A stretch of DNA of 64,000 nt, from NCBI RefSeq assembly GCF_003288905.1, contig NZ_NHYL01000002.1:62001-126000 (forward strand). Direction: 5' to 3'. Source of the DNA: Helicobacter sp. 11-8110 (GTDB taxonomy: Bacteria; Campylobacterota; Campylobacteria; Campylobacterales; Helicobacteraceae). The position numbers were made by a program, and so were the translations under genes. Shown one piece after another: positions 57,347-64,000 of the stretch (position 1 is the stretch's first letter; each line of letters begins with the position of its first letter). The notes beneath the pieces were generated by a model, which was not told the DNA's origin, searched no databases, and saw only the letters and a list, made by a program, of their open reading frames with translations.

Positions 57347-58656
57347 GAAGCCTTTGGGGTGAGATTTGTAAAATCTTCTTTGGGGAAAAACTCTGCGATC
57401 CAATCACATTGCTTTTCATCATAATTCTCTGATGCTCGAATCTTAAAGCGATTATTATCTTCTACAACTTCAAAAAATCTTTCAGGATTCTCTTTATTAA
57501 ATAACACCCTAAGAAATTCTTCTTGCTCATTATTATAAAACTTGAATCTAATCATCGTTTCTGCTGATCCAATCTCTCCACGAATTATAACTTTAGCCTC
57601 CAAAACAGCCTTATCAATATTCCTTAAAAGTCTTTCGTTATGATAATTAATATTAACAATATCACGATATTCCTCTAGGAGTTTTTGATAATTTTTAAGC
57701 GATTTATCATATTGATCTACAATATTTTGAAGATTTTTTGGAATAGATTTGCCTTGAAGAGTATAAGTAATTTTATGCACTTTATTTTGCATAGTAAACA
57801 AAAAAGTATAAATCTCATCCATTCTCTTTCTTAAATGTTTAATATTAACCTGCAACTGCTTTTTTAACACTAAATATTCTGTTCTATCTTTTTTATTAAA
57901 TGCAAATTTAGCAGGATTGCACTCAAAGAGATTGTGCTCCCCCAAAATATTATCCACCACTAAAGAATAACGAAAATAAATTTCATTATAAGATCGGACA
58001 TTTTTCACATAAATATAATCAGCAACAATCTTTCCACCAAGCATACTCTCCACATAAGCTATTTTAGCCTCTACAATGCCTTTTTCTAGAACATCAATCA
58101 CTGCTATATCGGCTTTAACATTTCCTTTATGCGATTTAATATAGGCGATTTTAGCTTCAATTTTTGAATCAAAATGAGTTAAGCCATCAATTTTTAGTAT
58201 TTTAAAAAGATTGGCAGTTTCTTGCTTGTTGGTATTCAACTCATCATCTATAATAAAATAAAAGGGTGCTATTTCTTTTAAAAATCCATCTTTTCTAGCA
58301 CAAAATTTAATATGCGCAGAATCTTCTAAAGCAACAATGCTTAAATCACTTTTAATCTGATGTGATTGAATAGATTTAGCTGGCAAAATATGACCCTTTA
58401 AATCCCTGCCAATACGACCCTTAATGGCTTTGGTATAATCCAAAAGCAAATCCCCTTTATGAACAGCCTTCAAACAAACTTTAGGGGTAAATTTAGTTTG
58501 CAAATCACAAATCGCACTTTCATCTTGCATTTTATGATAAATTTCAAGCTTCTCACTTTTTCCCTCAACACTTGCTACTCCAGAAGCGACTTTAAGGGTA
58601 ATTTTTGATGTGATACTACGAAATTTAAGCTTCTCAATCAAAATATCAAGTATACT
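57343..58656 (-). pseudogene. DUF342/FapA-like gene, C-terminal part, separated from its 5' part by an insertion
   Basis: Open reading from codon 58656 (S-I-L-D-I, then the TTG that begins a nominal 432-aa ORF at 58641) to 57343, about 437 codons. The beta-helical repeats (VKADIAVIDVLEKGIVEAKIAYVE) and C-terminal coiled coil are those of DUF342/FapA proteins. There is no ribosome site, and a TAA at 58659-58657 closes the frame at the edge of foreign DNA. The missing N-terminal domain is found intact at 62213-62669 on the same strand, beyond the tet(44) insert. Family proteins are about 600 aa; the parts sum to about 590. In other bacteria FapA affects flagellar assembly. Confidence 0.85.
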
Positions 58657-58742
58657 TTAAGATGTAAATAATTTAATATTTATATCTTATTTTTTTATGT
58701 TAAATTATTTACCAAGAGTTTAAGTGAGAACGGCAAATTACA

Positions 58743-58826
58743 GAGGTCATAGAATCTAACAAATTGACAGTTCAGCTTTTATTTCTATTATTAATTTAGT
58801 TTAAGATAGTGAGGTCGTAGAATCTA
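58743..58826 (+). repeat. Direct repeat in the non-coding region upstream of the IS110 transposase remnant
   Basis: GAGGTCATAGAATCTA (58743-58758) recurs as GAGGTCGTAGAATCTA (58811-58826), 15 of 16 identical. IS110 elements carry a structured non-coding bridge-RNA region at this place, so 58660-58888 (no ORF) may be its remnant. Confidence 0.5.
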
Positions 58827-58888
58827 TATAACAAGCTTGATGAAATAATGGTGGAAACAAGAGACTTAAATTCAGAAAGGAGTAAATA

Positions 58889-59152
58889 ATGAAATCAGTA
58901 TTAAGTGTTGATGTAGCTAAAGGAAAAAGTATGATAATGTTATCTACTGAATATGGAGAAGTATTGATTGAACCTAAAGAGATAAAACATAATTTTCGTG
59001 ATTTTAATGAATTAAAAGATAAAATTGAAAGTTTTAATTTAGAAGATTTAACTATTTTCATGGAATCAACAGGAATATATCATTTGCCAGTAGAAAGATA
59101 TTTTAAAGAAAATAATTTTAATACATTAGTAATTAATAGTTTAATTTTATAG
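58889..59152 (+). pseudogene. Truncated IS110-family transposase (N-terminal 87 aa)
   Basis: ATG behind AAAGGAG. The start of the RuvC-like DEDD domain is clear: SVDVAKGKSMIML with the first catalytic Asp, and FMESTGIYHLPVERYF with the Glu. The frame ends after VINSLIL, where intact transposases (about 400 aa) continue. The catalytic Asp pair and the C-terminal serine domain are missing, so it cannot be active. Confidence 0.85.
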
Positions 59153-59179
59153 TTATTGATTTATAGTAATTTACCGAAA

Positions 59180-59206
59180 AGATTGTCAGTAATGACAGTC
59201 TTTTTT
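59180..59206 (+). terminator. Rho-independent terminator
   Basis: AGATTGTCA (59180-59188) / TGACAGTCT (59193-59201), loop GTAA, then TTTTT; one G-T pair. Low-GC Gram-positive style. Confidence 0.85.
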
Positions 59207-59225
59207 GTACGACAGGCAGTTATAC

Positions 59226-59261
59226 AAATAGATTAGTTCAGTGCAACTAATCTATTTTTTT
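59226..59261 (+). terminator. Second rho-independent terminator (13-bp perfect stem)
   Basis: AAATAGATTAGTT (59226-59238) / AACTAATCTATTT (59245-59257), followed by TTTT. With the hairpin 20 nt upstream it shields the VOC-PadR-tet genes from read-through, or works as an attenuator if transcription starts upstream. Confidence 0.85.
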
Positions 59262-59269
59262 ATTATATA

Positions 59270-59298
59270 TTGACTTTCAATGATAACTACTATAAAAT
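59270..59298 (+). promoter_or_regulatory. Promoter for VOC-padR-tet(44)
   Basis: TTGACT (59270-75), 17-nt spacer, TAAAAT (59293-98), 42 nt before the VOC ATG. Presumably drives the whole cargo. Confidence 0.65.
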
Positions 59299-59339
59299 AT
59301 AGTAGCGTAGTTTATAGCAAAGAGGAGAACATTAAATAT

Positions 59340-59683
59340 ATGAAAAATTATGACAACTATTTTCTTCCTGTAGATAATATGGAAGAAGCAAAAAGATATT
59401 ATGAGGAAATATTGGGGTTAAAAAGAAATTTGATTTCTCTAATAAGGGAATGGTTGCTTATAATATTGGAAATGAAGAACCTGCAATAATTTTAAAAGAC
59501 AAAAATAAATTTGAGAATTTAAAGCCTACAATATGGTTTGAAGTAGAAGATGTTGCAATCTTCTATAAAGAAATGTTGAACAATGGTATAAAGTTTTTGA
59601 GTGAGCCTTTTAAAATTGGAACTGGTAATGCAGTCGAGTTTGAAGATCCATTTGGAAATAGACTTGGCGTTACAGAATATTAA
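59340..59683 (+). pseudogene. VOC/glyoxalase-fold protein gene with a one-base deletion
   Basis: ATG 59340 follows AGAGGAG. The first frame reads MKNYDNYFLPVDNMEEAKRY ... LGLKRN and then goes wrong; the second frame gives the rest (MVAYNIGNEEPAIILKDKN ... FEDPFGNRLGVTEY). Adding one T to the TTT at 59429-59431 restores KRNFDFSNKGMVAYN and a continuous VOC-fold protein of about 115 aa. Members bind metals or drugs (bleomycin, fosfomycin families) or act as glyoxalases; the function of this one is unknown. Confidence 0.85.
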
Positions 59684-59699
59684 GTAAGGAGTAGAGATT

Positions 59700-60227
59700 A
59701 TGTCAAATATAGATTTAGTATTATTAGGACTTATTAAACAAAAATCACAAAGTGCTTATGATATTAAAAAAAATATAGAATATCGTAATATACCAAGATG
59801 GGTAAAAATTAGTGAACAGTCTATTTATAAGAAAGTATTACAATTAGAATCAAAAGAATATATTGTTAGCCATAAAGAGAAAGAGGGAAATATGCCAGAT
59901 AAAGCAGTATATACTATTACTGACAAAGGTAATGATTATTTTAATAAACTTATGAATGATATTTCAAATTCTGATGTTAGTCTATATTTGGATTTTAATG
60001 TTATTATCACGAATTTAGATTTAGTAGATGATGAACAAAAAAAGATTCTTGTTTCTAATATAAAATCAAAGATATTAGAATTAAAAGAATTACTAAATGA
60101 AAGACAATCTCATAGACAACATATTCCTAATGTTGGAAAACAAATGTTTAAACAACAATTAGCATTAGTAGAAACATTAGAAAAGTGGATAATTGATTTT
60201 GAGAATAGTTTAAAAGAACAAAATTAG
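59700..60227 (+). CDS. PadR-family transcriptional regulator
   Basis: 175 aa. N-terminal winged helix (DLVLLGLIKQKSQSAYDIKK, SEQSIYKKVLQLESKEYIVS, VYTITDKGNDYF) and a C-terminal helical dimerisation arm (about 95-175). PadR proteins repress neighbours until a phenolic or drug ligand binds. AAGGAG precedes the ATG. Sits between VOC and tet(44), so it may regulate them; otherwise atypical for tet loci. Confidence 0.9.
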   Translation: MSNIDLVLLGLIKQKSQSAYDIKKNIEYRNIPRWVKISEQSIYKKVLQLESKEYIVSHKEKEGNMPDKAVYTITDKGNDYFNKLMNDISNSDVSLYLDFNVIITNLDLVDDEQKKILVSNIKSKILELKELLNERQSHRQHIPNVGKQMFKQQLALVETLEKWIIDFENSLKEQN

Positions 60228-60276
60228 TAAATATTGATTTTAAGTTAAAAGATAAATTTGTAGGGAGGGAAATTCC

Positions 60277-62199
60277 ATGAAAATAATCAACATTGGTATT
60301 CTTGCTCATGTAGATGCAGGAAAGACAACTTTAACGGAAAGTCTGCTTTATACAAGTGGAGCGATTTTAGAATTAGGCAGTGTAGATAAGGGAACAACAA
60401 GGACAGATACTATGTTTTTAGAACGTCAGCGTGGAATCACAATTCAGGCAGCAGTTACTTCTTTTAATTGGAATGACTACAAAATCAATATTGTAGATAC
60501 TCCTGGACATACAGATTTTATAACAGAAGTGTATCGTTCCTTATCTGTTCTTGATGGAGCTATTTTAGTAATTTCTGCTAAAGATGGTGTACAAGCACAA
60601 ACCCGAATACTATTCCATGCACTTCAAAAAATGAATATACCAACAATTATTTTTATAAATAAAATAGATCAGTATGGAATTAACTTAAATAATATTTATC
60701 AAAATATCAAAGAAAAACTTTCAAATGATATTATTGTTATGCAAAATGTAACATTAACTCCAGAAATATCAATTAAAAATATCATTGATTTAGATGATTG
60801 GGATCCTGTAATTTCCAAAAATGATAAACTTTTAGAAAAATATATTGTAGGAGAAAAATTGACTATACAAGAATTAAGGTATGAAGAATCTAGGTGTGTT
60901 AAAAAAGGTTCGTTGTTTCCTATATACCATGGAAGTGCTAGAAATAATATAGGGACTCAACAACTCATCGAAGCTATTTCAAATCTTTTTTGTTCTGAAA
61001 TGAATGAGAATGATTCAGAACTATGTGGAAGAGTTTTTAAAATTGAATATACAGACCATAAGCAAAGATTAGTTTATTTGCGTCTTTACAGTGGAACATT
61101 ACACTTACGAGATACAATTATATTGCCATCGAAAAAGAAAGTGAAACTTACAGAAATATATATTCCTTCAAATGGGGAAATGATACAGACAAAAATAGTT
61201 TGTTCTGGAGATATTTTTATTATACCTAACAATACATTAAGATTGAACGATATTATAGGAAATGAAAAGATTTTGCCATGCAATGTATGGAATGACAAGA
61301 CTGTACCAATACTACGAACAAGAATTGAACCGATAAAAATAGAAGAGAGAGAAAAATTATTGGATGCTCTTACAGAAATTGCAGATACTGATCCTCTTTT
61401 ACGTTATTATGTTGATACGATAACACATGAAATCGTCATTTCTTTTTTAGGAACAGTGCAGTTAGAAGTTATCTGTTCTCTGTTGATTGAAAAATATCAC
61501 ATAAACATAAGAATCGAAGATCCAACCGTAATTTATTTGGAAAAGCCATTACAAAAGGCAGATTATACTATTCATATTGAAGTACCACCAAATCCATTTT
61601 GGGCATCAATTGGATTATCAATAACTCCACTTCCAATTGGAAGTGGAATACAGTACGAAAGCAAAGTTTCACTCGGTTATTTAAATCAAAGTTTCCAAAA
61701 TGCAGTAAGAGAAGGTATTAATTATGGACTGGAGCAAGGTTTGTATGGTTGGAAAGTAACAGATTGTAAAATATGTTTTGAATATGGTGTTTATTATAGC
61801 CCTGTTAGTACTCCCTCGGATTTTCGCTTTCTTGCCCCAATTGTACTTGAACAAACATTGAAAAAAGCGGGAACGCAATTATTAGAGCCATATTTTTCGT
61901 TTATACTTTTTACACCACAGGGATACTTTTCTCGTGCATATAATGATGCACAAAAACATTGTGCAATAATTGAAACAAGTCAATCAAAAAATGATGAAGT
62001 TATTTTTACAGGACATATTCCTGTACGTTGTATTAATGAATATCGTAATACTTTAACTCTATATACAAATGGGCAAGCAGTTTTTTTGACAGAATTAAAA
62101 GATTATCAAATTGCTACTTGTGAACCAGTTATTCAATCACGTAGACCAAATAATCGAATAGATAAAGTACGCCATATGTTTAATAAAAAAGAAAATTAA
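60277..62199 (+). CDS. tet(44): Tetracycline resistance ribosomal protection protein, Tet(44)-like
   Basis: 640 aa EF-G-like GTPase. G1 AHVDAGKT, switch [18 protein letters not shown]3 DTPGHTDF, G4 NKID, domain IV loop region [16 protein letters not shown] and [16 protein letters not shown], and C-terminal [13 protein letters not shown]. It displaces tetracycline from the ribosomal decoding site. The sequence matches my memory of Tet(44) (Campylobacter fetus, Clostridioides difficile) far better than Tet(O)/Tet(M); an exact allele call needs a search. GGGAGGG precedes the ATG. The long attenuator leader of Tn916-type tet(M) is absent. No frame damage, so probably functional. Confidence 0.85.
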   Translation: MKIINIGILAHVDAGKTTLTESLLYTSGAILELGSVDKGTTRTDTMFLERQRGITIQAAVTSFNWNDYKINIVDTPGHTDFITEVYRSLSVLDGAILVISAKDGVQAQTRILFHALQKMNIPTIIFINKIDQYGINLNNIYQNIKEKLSNDIIVMQNVTLTPEISIKNIIDLDDWDPVISKNDKLLEKYIVGEKLTIQELRYEESRCVKKGSLFPIYHGSARNNIGTQQLIEAISNLFCSEMNENDSELCGRVFKIEYTDHKQRLVYLRLYSGTLHLRDTIILPSKKKVKLTEIYIPSNGEMIQTKIVCSGDIFIIPNNTLRLNDIIGNEKILPCNVWNDKTVPILRTRIEPIKIEEREKLLDALTEIADTDPLLRYYVDTITHEIVISFLGTVQLEVICSLLIEKYHINIRIEDPTVIYLEKPLQKADYTIHIEVPPNPFWASIGLSITPLPIGSGIQYESKVSLGYLNQSFQNAVREGINYGLEQGLYGWKVTDCKICFEYGVYYSPVSTPSDFRFLAPIVLEQTLKKAGTQLLEPYFSFILFTPQGYFSRAYNDAQKHCAIIETSQSKNDEVIFTGHIPVRCINEYRNTLTLYTNGQAVFLTELKDYQIATCEPVIQSRRPNNRIDKVRHMFNKKEN

Positions 62200-62212
62200 G
62201 TTAATATTCACT

Positions 62213-62669
62213 AAATTACAATTTGCGATTCTAATTGCTTGGATTCTCTAATTCCAACAAAATAGCCTTCTAGAATCATTGCTCGATAAAGCTCTTGATA
62301 AATATCAACCTTTAATTTTCCATAGTATTCTACTTTAACCTTTGGAATCAAAGTTGCCATTAGCGTTGTATCTGCTTGGGGTATTAATTCAACTTTAAAA
62401 GGTAAGTTTTCTCTTTCTTCCTTTTTGCATAACTCAACCCTATAAATTTGCTTAATATCAACTTTTGCAATGTAATTAGCATCTTTATCAAAGAGATTTA
62501 GTAAGTGGATTTTTTTGAAATTATTTTCTCCGTGGCGATTACAAAATGTAGCAAAACCTAAAAAATAAAAATCCATTTCTTCCTGATAAATTTGACTTTG
62601 TTCTTTTAAAAAAGCTTTAATATTTTCAATTTTTTCAAAAATCTTATAGCCTCTTGAAGCAAAAACCAT
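62213..62669 (-). pseudogene. DUF342/FapA-like gene, N-terminal part
   Basis: ATG 62669 behind AAGGAAT, the real start of the split gene. 152 codons encode the FapA N-terminal region (IPQADTTLMATLIPKVKVEYYG, VDIYQELYRAMILEGYFVGI) and then run into a stop at the insert border after ESQIVI. The C-terminal part is at 57343-58656. Only 12 nt separate it from the hemerythrin-like gene upstream, suggesting an operon. Confidence 0.82.
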
Positions 62670-62681
62670 TTACAATATTCC

Positions 62682-63350
62682 TTATTGAAAGTATTTTTTA
62701 ATAAGCATTTCATAATATTGCTCTTCTTGTAATCGCTCATCGATTAAAACCAATGGTTGCTTACAAACCTTACAACGCAAAAAAGTTCGCTTTGTTTGCA
62801 TCATTTCATGCAAAGAATCACAAACTTCAAAAACTTTTGTATGACAAAGGCAAATATAATTATGATGCTTTTGTTCTTCAATCCTATGGATATTTTGGCT
62901 AAGAGCTATAATCTTAGTTTGCTGCTCCAAGGAATAAGGAATCTCGCCTACATCTATCAAATGATTGTGGTAAGCTTCTAAGCGTTTGTCTTCGTTTAAA
63001 ATATGATTAACCAACCAATTTTTTGAGAAACCATAAAATTTCTCACAACTTTTTTGAATATCTTTAGAATCAATTTTAAAATTTTGCAAGATATTAATCA
63101 AGCCCTTATGCAATCTTTTATGTTATTCTGCAAAAGGAAAACAAACTCTATCCATATAAGCTTCCTCATCTTTAAAATGAGTAACAGTGTATTCCAAAAA
63201 ACGATTAATGAGTGCTAGTAATAATTTTTCTTTGTTTTCAATGGGAGAATTTGCCAAACGATTAGCAATTGCTAAACATTGAAAAAGGTATTTATGTTCA
63301 TCATCTAAAAGCTGATTCTTAACACTAAATTCTTCGCTCCATTCTAGCAT
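62682..63350 (-). pseudogene. Hemerythrin-like protein gene with an in-frame TAA
   Basis: From ATG 63350 the frame encodes 75 residues of a bacteriohemerythrin (MLEWSEEFSVKNQLLDDEH with the first His, then HFKDEEAYM = HxxxE). It stops at TAA 63125-63123, and continues in the same frame with HKRLH (the HxxxH motif) and NHILNEDKR (HxxxxD), then a Cys/His-rich tail (CLCH, CKVCK) to 62682. One base change (for example TAA from TAT) would restore a protein of about 222 aa with a complete di-iron, oxygen-binding site. Pseudogene, or sequencing error. Confidence 0.85.
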
Positions 63351-63385
63351 AGGGCTACTCCCATTGATTATTTTAGTAGCGAATC

Positions 63386-63391
63386 ATTATA
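63386..63391 (-). promoter_or_regulatory. -10 box upstream of the hemerythrin-like gene
   Basis: TATAAT on the minus strand 35 nt before ATG 63350, just after the tgt stop. Confidence 0.4.
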
Positions 63392-63420
63392 ACCCACAAA
63401 ACTTTAATTATGTTTAAAAA

Positions 63421-64000
63421 TTAGTTTTCTAAATTAGAATAAAAATTTTGGTAAAAATCTTGGAATTCACCCTTTAAAATAGCCTCTCTAGCCTCTCTAG
63501 CTAAATCCAAATAATAAGCAAGGTTATGAATACTTGCAAGACGAAAATAAGTCATTTCTCCCGCTCTAAAAAGATGATGCAAATAAGCTCTTGAAAAATT
63601 TTTGCAAGTGTAACATTGGCATTTAGAATCCAAAGGCATAGCATCAAGCTTAAACCGAGATGATTTAATAGAAAGTTTGCCAAAATGGGTAAAAATCGTG
63701 CCATTGCGCGCATTTCTTGTTGGCATCACACAATCAAACATATCCACACCTCTTGCGATAGCTTCTATAATATCTTGTGGTGTGCCAACCCCCATTAAAT
63801 AGCGAGGTTTATCTTTGGGTAAAAGCGGAGTGGTGAATTCTAGCGTTTCATACATTAATTCATTAGGCTCTCCCACTGCCAATCCTCCAATAGCATAACC
63901 ATCAAAATCTGCCATTGAAGTCAAATCTCTTGCGCTTATTTCTCTAAACTCTCTATCGGTTCCACCTTGATTAATTGCAAAAATATGATTAGTCCATTCC
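63421..64000 (-). CDS. tgt: Queuine tRNA-ribosyltransferase, C-terminal part (5' end outside window)
   Basis: 192 residues are visible, in frame from the window edge ([18 protein letters not shown]...). [18 protein letters not shown], the catalytic Asp region [16 protein letters not shown] and the zinc site C-x-C-x2-C with the following His (CQCYTCKN ... IHN) are intact. Exchanges guanine for preQ1 in the wobble position of GUN tRNAs. Confidence 0.95.
   Translation of the reverse strand, partial: EWTNHIFAINQGGTDREFREISARDLTSMADFDGYAIGGLAVGEPNELMYETLEFTTPLLPKDKPRYLMGVGTPQDIIEAIARGVDMFDCVMPTRNARNGTIFTHFGKLSIKSSRFKLDAMPLDSKCQCYTCKNFSRAYLHHLFRAGEMTYFRLASIHNLAYYLDLAREAREAILKGEFQDFYQNFYSNLEN

Larger units (their letters stand above)
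58657..62212 (+). mobile_element. Foreign insert carrying IS110 remnant, VOC, PadR and tet(44)-like gene
   Basis: About 3.55 kb lies between the two halves of the DUF342 gene, bounded by loss of its reading frame at 58657 and 62212. Cargo, all on the plus strand against the host gene: truncated IS110-family transposase, two terminators, frameshifted VOC gene, PadR regulator, tetracycline resistance. Base usage (many ATA and TTA codons) and gene types point to a Gram-positive source. No terminal inverted repeats or convincing target duplication are seen; borders are exact only to a few nt. Confidence 0.85.

Noticed and set aside
58673-62208. TTAATATT at both ends of the insert (58673-58680 and 62201-62208) as a target-site duplication
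   Set aside because: The left copy lies inside the insert, beyond the stop that ends the DUF342 frame, and 8-bp AT-only matches are expected by chance in this DNA.

Overview
The window looks like chromosomal DNA of a member of the Campylobacterota, most likely an enterohepatic Helicobacter (H. pullorum/H. canadensis-like). The reasons are the AT-rich base composition, the absence of rRNA and CRISPR here, frequent TTG/GTG starts, and group-typical gene neighbourhoods: fbp / Cys-repeat protein / metG; flgB-flgC-fliE-ftsI; tsaE-lptB-rpoN; cheX-like-fliN-fliO-tonB; pyrH-rpoZ-spoT-tyrS-nmo-amiA. Futalosine-pathway mqnD, the MagIII-type glycosylase and a Helicobacter-type SpeE also fit. The genus is inferred from remembered protein resemblance, not from a search.

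Layout. 1-1.7 kb: a dynamin-like GTPase (cut by the window edge) and three small proteins, all on the minus strand, with a G11 tract inside a near-consensus promoter. 1.9-4.4 kb: grpE-dnaK without hrcA beside it. 4.7-8.7 kb: an M23 peptidase, an aldolase-II-fold protein and the metNIQ methionine transporter. 8.7-14 kb: rpe, fbp, the Cys-repeat protein, metG, a Mur-ligase-N-domain-like protein and a FeMo-co-domain protein. 14-19 kb: two flagellar operons (flgG2-flgG and flgB-flgC-fliE-ftsI), each with a good sigma54 (-24/-12) promoter. rpoN itself lies at 24.3 kb. 19-28 kb: two two-component systems, dnaX, tsaE, lptB, rpoN and a secreted DUF1104 protein. 28-30 kb: cheX-like, fliN, fliO, tonB. 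30-36 kb (minus): recA, eno, an ftsB-like gene, an AMIN-domain gene, aroK, waaF, mqnD. 36-44 kb (plus): cydAB with two tiny membrane proteins (one only 38 aa, overlapping magIII), pepD, a SurA-like chaperone, a META lipoprotein, speE, coaE, then tRNA-Ala and tRNA-Arg. 44-47.4 kb (minus): a YhbP-like protein, recO, thiG, nnrD. 47.5-55.5 kb (plus): pyrH to amiA, a membrane protein and tRNA-Asn.

55.5-64 kb is the accessory part. It holds a 520-bp gene-free stretch with hairpins, a lipoprotein gene broken at an A6 run, a small ORF pair behind a G9 tract, and a DUF342/FapA-like gene cut in two by a ~3.5-kb foreign insert. The insert carries a truncated IS110-family transposase with a repeat-containing upstream region, two terminators, a frameshifted VOC gene, a PadR regulator and an intact tet(44)-like tetracycline ribosomal-protection gene. 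Beyond it lie the other half of the DUF342 gene, a hemerythrin-like gene with an in-frame TAA at its HxxxH motif, and the 3' part of tgt.

Two observations stand out. One is the apparent phase-variable promoter upstream of the dynamin locus, with a spacer of exactly 17 nt that includes G11. The other is the tet(44) insertion that splits the DUF342 gene within a neighbourhood of other broken genes.
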